NCBI GenBank assembly: GCA_963623875.1
Contig: CAVFNL010000041.1
Span: 1-64,000, forward strand
Reading direction: 5' to 3'
From: UBA3206 sp963623875
GTDB lineage: Bacteria; Bacillota_I; Bacilli_A; Acholeplasmatales; Anaeroplasmataceae
Length of the DNA stretch: 64,000 nucleotides
Part shown: in pieces, positions 7,726-15,442 of the stretch
Numbering within the stretch: position 1 is the stretch's first letter
Layout: every line of letters begins with the position of its first letter
Made by a program: the position numbers and the translations under genes
Notes under the pieces: model-generated
Seen by the model: only the letters and a program-made list of their open reading frames with translations
What the model was told of the DNA's origin: nothing
The model's database searches: none

Positions 7726-8829
7726 ATGATAGAATTTAAACAAGAAAAAGTAGTTAAAAATATAAATAAAAAAACTGGTGATTCAACCGGCATGCGTGAA
7801 GCAAAATTAAACCCTAATGATGAATGTTATACATCAATGCAAGATATTATAGATGAACTACATCATTATAAAGACAAATTTGCAGGAAAAAGAATTGTTT
7901 GTCCTTGTGATTGGGATATTTTAGATGATGAAGAAGTTTATAGTATCCGTATTGATTATGCTGAAGGCGAAGAACACGGACATATAAACCCTAAACCAGA
8001 AATCACTTTATTTGATTTAGATAATTCACAAAAGAAAATTCCAATGGATGAAGTTGAAGAATTTATTAGAAAAAGGATTAAATGTAATTTTATTAGAGCG
8101 TTTACAAATAATGCAAAGAATTGGAAAATTAAATCAATTACCGCAAGTGGCTATAATCCAGAAACTGGCAAAGGCATCTCTTTTGAAGATGTAGATTATT
8201 CTAAGTATGACATAGTTGTAACGAATCCACCTTTTAGTTTATATAAACAATTTCTAAACAAAGTTATGACAAGCGGAATTGATTGTATTTTAATTGCACC
8301 TCTTATTAATAGAGCAAACCCACTTGAAGGCGAATATATTCAAGATAACAAATTATTTTTAGGATATAATAGGGACAAATCTTTAAACTTTATTAATCCT
8401 ACAAAAGAAAATGAATATAAAACTAAAAATGTAGCCGTTGACTGGATTACAACATTTAGAGACGCACAAGACGAGCTAGATAATGGTAAACCTTTTACAA
8501 CTGGCGTTAAATATGAATTATATAAAGATGAATATCCTATCATGGACTTAATGTGTATGAAAGACGGGGCACATCCTATTAAAGTTAATGTTAATACAAT
8601 TCCAGATGATTATTATGGTTGGATGTTTGGCCCTATTTCATTACTTGATAAAGCAATAAGATATAATGAATATGAATTTTATATTACAAACCTACAAGGC
8701 TATTTTAATAAAAAATATCCGGAATTAAACCCTATGACAAATAATTTTGCTAACACACTTTACAAAGCAAAAGGCGAAACTAAAAATGGATTTCACGGAC
8801 TATTATTTAGAAGAAAGAAGGAAGCTTAA
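7726..8829 (+). CDS. EcoRI-family adenine-specific DNA methyltransferase
   Basis: 367 aa. Expected to transfer a methyl group from S-adenosylmethionine to the N6 of adenine in DNA. The catalytic motif is NPPF (in DIVVTNPPFSLYKQF, about 164-178). The preceding region with IVCPCDWD (about 56-63) matches the cofactor part of the EcoRI-type family. The start is preceded only by a purine-rich AGAAAGAAGAAAAG stretch, a weak binding site. It is the first gene of a tight cluster with a DUF262-HNH gene (2-base gap) and a GIY-YIG gene. Target site is unknown. GAATTC occurs in the element, so self-protection of that site is possible but unproven. Confidence 0.85.
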   Translation: MIEFKQEKVVKNINKKTGDSTGMREAKLNPNDECYTSMQDIIDELHHYKDKFAGKRIVCPCDWDILDDEEVYSIRIDYAEGEEHGHINPKPEITLFDLDNSQKKIPMDEVEEFIRKRIKCNFIRAFTNNAKNWKIKSITASGYNPETGKGISFEDVDYSKYDIVVTNPPFSLYKQFLNKVMTSGIDCILIAPLINRANPLEGEYIQDNKLFLGYNRDKSLNFINPTKENEYKTKNVAVDWITTFRDAQDELDNGKPFTTGVKYELYKDEYPIMDLMCMKDGAHPIKVNVNTIPDDYYGWMFGPISLLDKAIRYNEYEFYITNLQGYFNKKYPELNPMTNNFANTLYKAKGETKNGFHGLLFRRKKEA

Positions 8830-8831
8830 TT

Positions 8832-10001
8832 ATGCAATTAATTGTAAAAGAAATAATTAATATGATTGATTCCAAAAGACTTCATTATGACCAAACAACA
8901 CAAAGAAACTTTGTTTATAATGATATTAAAGTTGATAGCCCTGTTGGAAAAATATCTAAAGCAGGGAAAGTTGTTAGAGCAATTTTAAAAGATAATATTC
9001 AACTTCCAGCTGTATATTTTTGGCTTAATGATGACGGAACATATAATATTCACGATGGAAAACAAAGAATATTAAGCTTATATTATGCATTAAAAAATGA
9101 TGATTCAATCCATATTATTACAAACATTGATGGAAAAGATATTGATTGTAATGCTTTATCAGATGCCGAAAAAGAAACTCTTTTAAAATATACGTTTGAT
9201 GTTGTGGTTAAAAAAGGTAGTAAAAAAGAAGAAGAAAAATCATTTTATGAAATTAATACAAATTCTCTTAATTTAACCGATTATGAATGCATTCGTGGTA
9301 TGTTTTATGGAAATTGGCTTACTGGTTTTGAAGAATATATTTCAAATTCAGTAAACACCTTTAGTGGCGTAGAAAAAATCGGACGTGGTGAAAAAGCAAT
9401 TGAATTTCTTGCACTATGTGCTAACTGTCTTGAAGAAAATAAAGACGTTACAAGACTTAGAATACAAGATTATTTAAGTGAAAGTATAAATGGTGTTCAA
9501 AGAAGAGAATTAGCATTTAATCCCGATGACTATTATTTAAATGATATTTTAAACCTATATTCTCAAATATATGGTGTATTTCCGAAAATTAAGTCTAAAA
9601 CTTTACTTCTAATCTCTAAACATATAGTTAATGGAGTAAATAACAAAGATTTAAATTGGAATGTACAAAAAGTTGTTGATTATTATAAAGAAATTAGAAA
9701 AAGTGCTAATGATGTTCAATCTTGGGATTTTGATATTCATAAAAGAGCAATCGAAGCACTTATGAAAAAAGATATAAAGTTAGATGGAATGCGCTTCTTT
9801 GACAAAACTATCAAAAACACTTTATATAGACAAAATCAACAATGTGCTCACGAAGGATGTATAGAAACATCATTTGATAAATTGGAAGTTGACCATATTT
9901 TTGCTTGGTCAAAGGGCGGAAGAACCGATATATCAAACGCTCAATTATTATGCAAGTCTCATAATAGCCAAAAATGCGATAGTGATGATGAAAATGAATA
10001 A
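8832..10001 (+). CDS. DUF262 and HNH nuclease protein
   Basis: 389 aa. The N-terminal DUF262 domain (about 1-130) has the DGKQR motif (near residues 76-80), which in relatives such as GmrSD is linked to nucleotide-dependent control of DNA cleavage. The C-terminus is a canonical HNH nuclease (about 338-382) with CAHEGC, EVDHIFAW and NAQLLCKSHN. AAGGAAG lies just before the ATG. It follows the methyltransferase by 2 bases. The pairing looks like a restriction-modification unit, with this protein as a candidate nuclease, but no system of exactly this composition is known to me. Confidence 0.85.
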   Translation: MQLIVKEIINMIDSKRLHYDQTTQRNFVYNDIKVDSPVGKISKAGKVVRAILKDNIQLPAVYFWLNDDGTYNIHDGKQRILSLYYALKNDDSIHIITNIDGKDIDCNALSDAEKETLLKYTFDVVVKKGSKKEEEKSFYEINTNSLNLTDYECIRGMFYGNWLTGFEEYISNSVNTFSGVEKIGRGEKAIEFLALCANCLEENKDVTRLRIQDYLSESINGVQRRELAFNPDDYYLNDILNLYSQIYGVFPKIKSKTLLLISKHIVNGVNNKDLNWNVQKVVDYYKEIRKSANDVQSWDFDIHKRAIEALMKKDIKLDGMRFFDKTIKNTLYRQNQQCAHEGCIETSFDKLEVDHIFAWSKGGRTDISNAQLLCKSHNSQKCDSDDENE

Positions 10002-10020
10002 CGAAAGTGAGTGATTTGAA

Positions 10021-10641
10021 TTGCCTTACATTTATATTATGACCAACCCTGCATATCAAGGTTATGTCAAACTAGGTATTACATCAAAAGATATAGAAGC
10101 AAAAAGAAAAGAATTGTCGAATCAGGCTGGCGTTATGTTTGACTTTGAAGTGTATGCGGTGTATGAAACCCGTGGCGAGCTACAAGAAAAGAATTTTTGC
10201 AAAATCATTGATAAAATAAATCCTACACTTCGAGAAACTACTAAAAGAGGCTTTTATAAAATGGAGCCAGAAGAAGCTTATAATTTTTTAATGGCTATTG
10301 CTGAAATCGCAGGAGATACTGATAAAGTTATAAAACTTGCAAAAAATGAAACAGCAAACATTTTTAAAGATTCAAAAGTAAAAAAAGAACATTTTTTATT
10401 TACAAAAGCACAAATTGAAATCGGAAGTTACATATCATTTGTTCAAAATGAATATATTAAAGCCAAAGTTATTGATGATAAGCATATCGAATATAACGGC
10501 AAAAAAACTACAGTTTCTGAATTAGCGAGAATTTTACTTAATTCAAAGTATCCGGTTCAAGGGACGCTATTTTTTACATATGAAAATGAAACTCTTAATG
10601 ATAGAAGAGAAAGATTAGAATCTTTAGGACAATATAAATAA
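10021..10641 (+). CDS. GIY-YIG nuclease-like protein (Mug113/T5orf172 type)
   Basis: 206 aa. The N-terminus (about 2-80) reads YIYIMTNPAYQGYVKLGITS, which is the GIY-YIG fold signature of the Mug113/T5orf172 group, with a supporting FYKMEPEEA near residue 80. The C-terminal 100 residues are unassigned. The start is a TTG at 10021, chosen because the first beta strand of the domain begins immediately and the weak AGTGAG lies upstream. It follows the DUF262-HNH gene by 19 bases and probably shares its transcript. It may be an additional nuclease or DNA-binding subunit. Confidence 0.78.
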   Translation: MPYIYIMTNPAYQGYVKLGITSKDIEAKRKELSNQAGVMFDFEVYAVYETRGELQEKNFCKIIDKINPTLRETTKRGFYKMEPEEAYNFLMAIAEIAGDTDKVIKLAKNETANIFKDSKVKKEHFLFTKAQIEIGSYISFVQNEYIKAKVIDDKHIEYNGKKTTVSELARILLNSKYPVQGTLFFTYENETLNDRRERLESLGQYK

Positions 10642-10661
10642 ATTAAATGAAATATTTAATT

Positions 10662-10692
10662 AGAACTTACAAAAGTAGGTTCTTTTTTATTA
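10662..10692 (+). terminator. Intrinsic terminator after the GIY-YIG gene
   Basis: AGAACTTAC (10662-10670) pairs with GTAGGTTCT (10675-10683) with one mismatch, then a T-run. Confidence 0.8.
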
Positions 10693-10714
10693 GGAAAAAT
10701 GTACAAATATTATA

Positions 10715-10756
10715 AAAACTATAATAATTAAGATATTTATTTTTAAAATTAGGAGG
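10715..10756 (+). promoter_or_regulatory. Element promoter box and AGGAGG site for a 37-residue ORF
   Basis: AAAACTATA at 10715-10723 runs into TATAAT. A perfect AGGAGG is at 10751-10756. The spacing to the start codon matches other element genes. Confidence 0.55.
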
Positions 10757-10761
10757 TATTT

Positions 10762-10875
10762 ATGTTAGTTATATTTTTAATATTAACCGGAGTTGCTGCA
10801 TGTTCGTTTACACCAGTAATGCTTGCAACGGCATTAGATGAAGAAATGAATAGAGAAAATCCAAATGTTAAATAA
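10762..10875 (+). CDS. Tiny membrane peptide, function unknown
   Basis: 37 aa. ATG follows a perfect AGGAGG by 5 bases. The peptide is one hydrophobic helix (about 2-24, starting MLVIFLILTG) with a short charged tail rich in Glu and Asn. It has its own promoter box and terminator, which is the main evidence that it is a real gene. No family is recognised. It could be a small membrane effector or a holin-like peptide, but nothing supports a specific role. Confidence 0.6.
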   Translation: MLVIFLILTGVAACSFTPVMLATALDEEMNRENPNVK

Positions 10876-10878
10876 TAG

Positions 10879-10906
10879 AAGATGAGTTAATCATCTTTTT
10901 TATTTT
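10879..10906 (+). terminator. Intrinsic terminator after the 37-residue ORF
   Basis: AAGATGA (10879-10885) pairs with TCATCTT (10891-10897), followed by T-rich sequence. Confidence 0.82.
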
Positions 10907-10976
10907 ATCTATCATACATTAGAAAACTATTACATACTTTTCTTAACATTTTTTGTCTACGCAATCATATGGCAAG

Positions 10977-11023
10977 AAAACTATATAATAATTGCTTTAA
11001 ATTTTGATTATATAGAGGAGGAA
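10977..11023 (+). promoter_or_regulatory. Element promoter box with hairpin ending at the ribosome binding site
   Basis: AAAACTATA is at 10977-10985. CTATATAAT pairs with ATTATATAG, whose end abuts GAGGAGG, so the hairpin could affect translation. A second, imperfect box (AAAACTATTA) lies at 10923-10932. Confidence 0.5.
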
Positions 11024-11026
11024 ATT

Positions 11027-11176
11027 ATGAAAATTAAAGTTAATCAAATTCAAAGAAACGAGCTTCAACTTCAAGTCCAAACAAAGTATAGAACCTTAAT
11101 TCAAAAGGATAAAACTAAGTTTGATAGAAATAGAAGTAAACGTGAAACTTTGAAAGAAGTTAAAAATTACAATTAA
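11027..11176 (+). CDS. Small basic protein, function unknown
   Basis: 49 aa, starting at an ATG 4 bases after GAGGAGG. The sequence is rich in Lys, Gln and Arg (starts MKIKVNQIQRNELQ) and has no membrane helix, so a nucleic-acid or protein-binding role is conceivable. The next gene follows after 33 bases with its own AGGAGG, so the two may be co-transcribed. No family is recognised. Confidence 0.6.
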   Translation: MKIKVNQIQRNELQLQVQTKYRTLIQKDKTKFDRNRSKRETLKEVKNYN

Positions 11177-11209
11177 TTATAAGAAAATTATTGAGGAGGA
11201 AAATGATAT

Positions 11210-11833
11210 ATGCCAAACTGGTGTAATAATAAAAGTGTAATTTTATCTTATGAAAAAGGTAACAAAAATCTTAAGAAAGTATATGATGTAATCGACAGTA
11301 TCGTCAAAGATATTAACGATAAAAAGTGTAACAACTGGGGAACATATGAATTATATGCTCGTCTTACTGATTTATCAGAAGAAGAAATTCTAAATGGTAC
11401 TCATAATTGTGGATACATTAGAGGTTATGTTGATGATGTTGAGTTCGATGCCGAAGATGAGGTAATCACTCTTTTCTGGCAATCTGCTTGGAGTCCTATG
11501 ATTGAAGGCCTAGATTATATTCTAAAGCCTTACGGTTTATATGCATATACTATTGCCGAAGAGCCAGGTGAAGGTATTTATGTAAATACTGATGAAACTG
11601 GTAAGTATCTTCAAGATAGATATGTGTTTGATGCATATGATGAAGATAGTGAGAACTGGATAACTGAGTATTTCGATAACGAACGTGAAGCAATTGATTA
11701 TGTTCGTGATTATTTAGAATTTACTCACAACTTTAACAATTATGCTGAAGCGTCTGTCGCTGTTCAAAAATATAATGAAAAACATAAGGATGGTGATTCA
11801 TATATAACTTTTGAAGAATTTTGCCACGAATAA
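11210..11833 (+). CDS. MPNW-type phage protein (DUF1281 / Api92-like)
   Basis: 207 aa. The N-terminus MPNWCNNKSVI is the hallmark of a family (DUF1281, Api92-like ferredoxin-fold domain) found on phages, plasmids and integrative elements. The fold is not a true iron-sulfur ferredoxin and the function is unknown. A WQSAWSPMIEGLDYI segment near residue 97 is the second family landmark. The protein is acidic and cytosolic. A paralogue follows at 11942. GAGGAGG precedes the ATG. Family call is from the N-terminal signature. Confidence 0.75.
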   Translation: MPNWCNNKSVILSYEKGNKNLKKVYDVIDSIVKDINDKKCNNWGTYELYARLTDLSEEEILNGTHNCGYIRGYVDDVEFDAEDEVITLFWQSAWSPMIEGLDYILKPYGLYAYTIAEEPGEGIYVNTDETGKYLQDRYVFDAYDEDSENWITEYFDNEREAIDYVRDYLEFTHNFNNYAEASVAVQKYNEKHKDGDSYITFEEFCHE

Positions 11834-11835
11834 AG

Positions 11836-11861
11836 AAAGAGAGATTTTCTCTCTTTTTTGT
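11836..11861 (+). terminator. Intrinsic terminator
   Basis: AAAGAGAGA pairs with TCTCTCTTT, followed by a T-run. Confidence 0.82.
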
Positions 11862-11889
11862 TTTGCAAGAAAAACTTTTTTACACTCTA

Positions 11890-11898
11890 AAAACTATA
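11890..11898 (+). promoter_or_regulatory. Element promoter box AAAACTATA
   Basis: Exact box 44 bases before the ATG of the second MPNW gene. CTAT can pair with ATAG just before GGAGG (leader ends AAATAGGAGG). Confidence 0.5.
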
Positions 11899-11941
11899 TA
11901 AAAGTTGTCAAAAAAATATTTATAAATAGGAGGAAATTGAC

Positions 11942-12718
11942 ATGCCTAATTGGGTAAAAAATAAAATTATAGTTGGTAATAGTAAATATGGTAAGGAACT
12001 TATTGATAAGTACGTCGCTTTAAATGAGGAAACTGATAAAGTTGAATTTGATTTTAATAAGGTTGTTAAAATGCCTGAAGAGTTAAAAATCGAATATTCA
12101 TCAAGAAGTGATAAAGCTTTACGTTTATATGTAGCATATATCAATCCTTCAGTAACAAATTATGGAAAAAAGGAAGATAAAATTAGTGAAAAAGATTTTA
12201 CTGATTTAATGTGCTTATTAAAAGAAAAAGCAATCACTTTTTCATCTACTCCATCATTTGGCTTGGAATCAAGCGAAATATATACATTAATTGATGAAAA
12301 TTCTGAAGTTGATTTATTGAAACTTGGTAAACAGCTAGTTCTAAATATTCAAAAGTATGGCGTTTTAAATTGGTACGATTGGTCGATTAATAACTGGGGT
12401 ACTAAGTGGAATGCCGATAACTTTATGTCACTTGATGATGATAAAGTATTGACGTTTGAAACAGCTTGGGACCCTGCTGTTCCAGTGGTTGTCGAAATGT
12501 CTAAGCAAAATCCAAATATCAGGTTTGCATTTTTGTATGCAGACGAAGCCATTGGTGAGCATGTTGGATTTATACTTATGAAATCTGGTCAAATTGATTA
12601 CAAAGGAACATTTAAAGATTATTCAGTTGACGCTTTTGAGTTAGCCTTTGACCTATGGGATTGTGCTGATTGTTATGAGTACAGCGAAGTAGAAGGGACA
12701 TATGTTTACAAAGAATAA
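11942..12718 (+). CDS. MPNW-type phage protein, second copy
   Basis: 258 aa. Starts MPNWVKNKIIV and contains WDWSINNWGTKWN-like and FETAWDPAVPVV segments (about 140-180), which correspond to the WSAW-type landmark of the neighbouring 11210 gene. It is longer by about 50 residues and acidic, with no membrane helix. It is a single-gene unit with box, GGAGG and terminator. The two copies side by side suggest duplication and divergence within the element. Function unknown. Confidence 0.72.
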   Translation: MPNWVKNKIIVGNSKYGKELIDKYVALNEETDKVEFDFNKVVKMPEELKIEYSSRSDKALRLYVAYINPSVTNYGKKEDKISEKDFTDLMCLLKEKAITFSSTPSFGLESSEIYTLIDENSEVDLLKLGKQLVLNIQKYGVLNWYDWSINNWGTKWNADNFMSLDDDKVLTFETAWDPAVPVVVEMSKQNPNIRFAFLYADEAIGEHVGFILMKSGQIDYKGTFKDYSVDAFELAFDLWDCADCYEYSEVEGTYVYKE

Positions 12719-12728
12719 TTACCAAAAG

Positions 12729-12760
12729 AAGAGAGATTAATTTCTCTCTTTTTCTTTTTG
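12729..12760 (+). terminator. Intrinsic terminator
   Basis: AAGAGAGA (12729-12736) pairs with TCTCTCTT (12743-12750), then TTTCTTTTT. Confidence 0.83.
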
Positions 12761-12792
12761 TCCTGTAAAGTCACCCCACATCGATTTATACG

Positions 12793-12870
12793 AAAACTAT
12801 ATATAAATCGTTAAATAATTTTATAAAAATAACATTTCAATATGTTGTTTTTGTATACAAATAGGAGGAA
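12793..12870 (+). promoter_or_regulatory. Element promoter box and leader of a three-gene orphan operon
   Basis: AAAACTATA is at 12793-12801. The leader has a weak hairpin (AACAT/ATGTT) and ends AAATAGGAGG, where ATAG can pair back to CTAT of the box. Confidence 0.5.
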
Positions 12871-12875
12871 ATTAT

Positions 12876-13433
12876 ATGAGATTATTTACAGTTAAATATA
12901 TTGGCTATAGCGACTATGGATGTGAAACATCAACTTTAAAAGCTAAAGATGAGAGTGAAAGTTTCTTTGATATTGAAGAAGCAAGAGAGTGTTTAAAGTA
13001 CAATTTTGCAAGAGCTTTAGAAGAAGATTCTGAAATAATTCACGAATATTACGGAGATGGTGAATCTGCTACTATCAAATATAAAGATGGTTCTTGTGCA
13101 AAATTAAAAATTGAAAGTACTGTAATTCCAGCACCTAAAACTTACGCAGATATGCTTAAATTAGTTGATTCAGAAGATTTCATTTTTGCAAAAGCAGAAA
13201 TTGCTTATCAAATGGGAAACTATTTAGACAAAAAAATTAGTGATGATGACTTTGAACGTCTTTGCGACTATCTTTATAAAGTTCGTTTAGAAGATGAATC
13301 TAAAGCTGGCACTGAAAGTTATGTTGATGCTCTTAACGATTATATGAATGATGATAATAAATACACACCAGCTGATATTTATAACGGCGTATCTTATCAA
13401 GAATTTCTTGATAAAGTTTCATTTTACTATTAA
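12876..13433 (+). CDS. Acidic protein of unknown function, paralogue of the 13930 gene
   Basis: 185 aa, very acidic and rich in Asp, Glu and Tyr. The N-terminal part (about 1-85) looks like a small alpha/beta domain. The C-terminal part (about 100-185) has a pattern NYLDKKISDDDFERLCDYL ... VDALNDYM ... PADIYNG and ends in FYY. A matching pattern (DKYFERQADDETFNAFCEF ... LTDAI ... LDDIFD ... LYY) is seen in the 13930 product, so the two share a domain. No known family is recognised. GGAGG precedes the ATG. Confidence 0.65.
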   Translation: MRLFTVKYIGYSDYGCETSTLKAKDESESFFDIEEARECLKYNFARALEEDSEIIHEYYGDGESATIKYKDGSCAKLKIESTVIPAPKTYADMLKLVDSEDFIFAKAEIAYQMGNYLDKKISDDDFERLCDYLYKVRLEDESKAGTESYVDALNDYMNDDNKYTPADIYNGVSYQEFLDKVSFYY

Positions 13434-13449
13434 TAAACAAGGAGGCTAA

Positions 13450-13914
13450 ATGAGATATAGCGCACCAAAATTATTACATAGTAAGGTGTATATGCCTAAA
13501 TTCATATTAAGCAAAACGTTGTATTTAGAAGGAATTATAAGCGAATATGATAACACTTTACATTTCTTCTCTAAATATAATGATGAAAGCGACATTAAAC
13601 ATTATATGTCAAAAGAAAAAATGACAAAAGCTTTAAAGTCTATTCAAAAGAATAAAACTAATCCTTTTGAAGTGGAAGTTATGTATGATAATAAAAAAAG
13701 AGATTATATCATAACTAAATATGTTGTCAGAGTTTCTTATGATGATACTAGAGATGTTAGTTTTGTTATCGTTCCAGTTCTTGATAGATATTCTAAAAAA
13801 TTTAGAGGCAGAATTAAGACTGCTTGGTTAAACGATAAGGAAGATGTTCATTCTACTTTAAATGTATCTAAATATGCTAAAAGTTTAAATATTTACAAAT
13901 ATGTAAGTTATTAA
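13450..13914 (+). CDS. Basic protein of unknown function
   Basis: 154 aa, basic, with alternating beta-like segments. The C-terminal stretch contains GRIKTAWLNDKEDVHSTLN (about 121-139), a motif style seen in some compact nuclease or toxin folds, but I cannot assign a family. It begins 16 bases after the previous gene, with GGAGG upstream, and is followed 15 bases later by the third gene. A basic protein between two acidic ones may mean a complex, which is an inference from charge only. Confidence 0.6.
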   Translation: MRYSAPKLLHSKVYMPKFILSKTLYLEGIISEYDNTLHFFSKYNDESDIKHYMSKEKMTKALKSIQKNKTNPFEVEVMYDNKKRDYIITKYVVRVSYDDTRDVSFVIVPVLDRYSKKFRGRIKTAWLNDKEDVHSTLNVSKYAKSLNIYKYVSY

Positions 13915-13929
13915 CAAGAAGGAAAATGT

Positions 13930-14271
13930 ATGAGATATAGCGATATTAGAGAGATTATTAGTGACGTTGTTAAAAACGATATAAGAGCATGTAGAAGATT
14001 ACCTATTGCTACTTGTATGGTCTATTCACTTGATAAATATTTTGAAAGGCAAGCCGATGATGAAACTTTCAATGCGTTTTGTGAGTTTGCAGATGGATGC
14101 AGTAACTATTGTGGTGGGAATTATTATGCTTTGACTGATGCTATTTGTAAACTAGTTTTCGAGGATAAAGAAATCACACTTGATGATATTTTCGACCCTA
14201 AAGAAGAAACGTTTGATTTAGCAATTGACAAATATTATGAGAGATTAGAAGAGTTAACATTATATTACTAA
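13930..14271 (+). CDS. Acidic protein of unknown function, paralogue of the 12876 C-terminal domain
   Basis: 113 aa. Starts MRYSDIREI, similar to the MRYSA start of the gene before it. Contains five cysteines, including a CSNYCGG segment near residue 57. It matches the C-terminal half of the 12876 product over about 70 residues at the level of spacing and hydrophobic pattern. It is the last gene of a three-gene operon, ending in a terminator. No known family is recognised. Confidence 0.6.
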   Translation: MRYSDIREIISDVVKNDIRACRRLPIATCMVYSLDKYFERQADDETFNAFCEFADGCSNYCGGNYYALTDAICKLVFEDKEITLDDIFDPKEETFDLAIDKYYERLEELTLYY

Positions 14272-14276
14272 AAAAA

Positions 14277-14310
14277 TAAAGAGAGATTAATTTTTCTCTT
14301 TTTCTTTTTG
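14277..14310 (+). terminator. Intrinsic terminator of the orphan operon
   Basis: AAAGAGA pairs with TCTCTTT, then TTCTTTTTG. Confidence 0.8.
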
Positions 14311-14336
14311 CTTTAAAATTAATGATGTGGTATATT

Positions 14337-14409
14337 AAAACTATATATATTTTGTAATAAATTTTAATACGATACTTTTAGTGTCGTTTTATATATAATA
14401 AATAGGAGG
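14337..14409 (+). promoter_or_regulatory. Last element promoter box, with a long hairpin leader
   Basis: AAAACTATA is at 14337-14345. CTATATATA can pair with the TATATATA-rich 3' part of the leader, and an inner hairpin has arms ACGATA and TGTCGT. AGGAGG follows. Confidence 0.5.
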
Positions 14410-14416
14410 AATTAAT

Positions 14417-15010
14417 ATGAAAATTATAAAAAATTTATTAATATTTGGTTTAGGTTTTGGATGTGCTATTGCTTGGAAGAGTGGCTATTTAGACGGAGTT
14501 ACAAAAATGGGTTCTGAATTAATCTCTAAAATTGCCAACAAAAACAATGACGTTGAATCTAATACCAGCAACACTGAATCTTCACCCGAAGAATCAAACT
14601 CCAATAGTTCGAATTCTAGTGACACAAGTTCTAGCAATTCTAGCACTGATGCAACATATGATTATACACTTATTAGAGTAGTAGTCGAACCTCATTGGTA
14701 TGATGATAGTTTCAGCATCAACAAGCAAAGATATTATTCTGAAAACTCAATAAAGGGTACATACAAAATGACAATGAGTGATTTAAAAAATTATACGATT
14801 GATTATAGAGAATACCCAACAGAGGACTCTCAATATTATAACTTTGTAGATTTAGGCTACACTTTCGAAGGATATGGCTTAGACGGTAATTATTATTCTT
14901 TAATAAATATTCCAGAGCAAAGCGTTGTAACAGACCACTCTAAAGCTACTATATTTTATCATGTGTATGTCACAAATCAAAACCTTAAATGGTATAACAA
15001 CTTATCATAA
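14417..15010 (+). CDS. Membrane-anchored or secreted protein with Ser/Asn linker
   Basis: 197 aa. An N-terminal hydrophobic helix (about 5-20) is followed by a low-complexity Ser/Asn/Thr/Glu linker (about 45-80) and a soluble domain (about 82-197) rich in aromatic residues (HWYDDSFSINKQRYY). The layout, anchor then flexible linker then globular domain, suggests display outside the membrane. The cysteine near residue 16 is not in a convincing lipobox. It is the last gene of the mobile element. No family is recognised. Confidence 0.6.
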   Translation: MKIIKNLLIFGLGFGCAIAWKSGYLDGVTKMGSELISKIANKNNDVESNTSNTESSPEESNSNSSNSSDTSSSNSSTDATYDYTLIRVVVEPHWYDDSFSINKQRYYSENSIKGTYKMTMSDLKNYTIDYREYPTEDSQYYNFVDLGYTFEGYGLDGNYYSLINIPEQSVVTDHSKATIFYHVYVTNQNLKWYNNLS

Positions 15011-15024
15011 AGCAAATATAAATT

Positions 15025-15056
15025 AAAGACTTGTTAATTCAAGTCTTTTTCTTTTT
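15025..15056 (+). terminator. Intrinsic terminator, last on the element's forward strand
   Basis: AAAGACTTG (15025-15033) pairs with CAAGTCTTT (15040-15048), followed by a T-run. Confidence 0.85.
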
Positions 15057-15065
15057 TATACAAAT

Positions 15066-15096
15066 AAAAAAAGTCCGAATTTAATCAGACCTTTGC
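15066..15096 (-). terminator. Probable terminator of the element tRNA-Trp
   Basis: Read on the minus strand, an arm AAGGTCTGA pairs with TTCGGACTT allowing one bulge and one G-T pair, followed by a long T-run. Confidence 0.6.
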
Positions 15097-15106
15097 ATTG
15101 ACAAAA

Positions 15107-15180
15107 TGGCAGGGGCGGAAGGAATCGAACCCTCATCAAAAGTTTTGGAGACTCGTATGTTGCCATTGCACCACGCCCCT
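15107..15180 (-). tRNA. tRNA-Trp (anticodon CCA), carried by the element
   Basis: On the minus strand the 7-bp acceptor stem is perfect (AGGGGCG with CGCCCCT). The T arm has GAGGG/CCTTC around TTCGATT. The anticodon loop is CTCCAAA. G73 and an encoded CCA end follow. The D stem is short (GTG/CAT) and the anticodon stem is weak at its base, so it looks like a diverged, phage-style tRNA. A TTGAAA-17-TATAAT promoter lies upstream (15228-15256). Confidence 0.85.
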
Positions 15181-15227
15181 ATTAGAGTATTGTTAACTTG
15201 AAAACAATACGCTCAAGTGGTAAAATT

Positions 15228-15256
15228 ATTATATTCTTTAATGACGGTTTTTTCAA
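15228..15256 (-). promoter_or_regulatory. Promoter of the element tRNA-Trp
   Basis: On the minus strand TTGAAA (15251-15256) and TATAAT (15228-15233) are separated by 17 bases. The leader between promoter and tRNA can form a GTATTGTT/AACAATAC hairpin. Confidence 0.75.
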
Positions 15257-15442
15257 CATAAAAATTAAAGAAAATAAATGATTTATTGTCTACATTTTGG
15301 GTTAATTATCTTATAGTAGTTAACTGGTTAGTTCGGAATTGTTAAAATTTTGCTTGTAAAGTTCGAATGAAATTCCGATTGAGATTTTTCAACCCTCAAA
15401 AAATGCCTTACCTAAAGGATTTTTTTAAGCCAATCAATCATA
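15257..15442. other. Element end / attachment region
   Basis: No gene is seen here. It lies between the element's tRNA promoter and the truncated host tRNA. It contains several short GTTA-type repeats (for example in 15301-15350) that could be integrase arm sites. The crossover is placed next to 15442, where homology to tRNA-Trp stops. No integrase gene is in the window. Confidence 0.4.

Noticed and set aside
1..15440. Left region as an assembly chimera of a phage contig and a chromosome
   Set aside because: It cannot be excluded from sequence alone, but the junction falls exactly inside a tRNA-Trp gene next to a second tRNA-Trp, which is what integration, not random misassembly, would produce.
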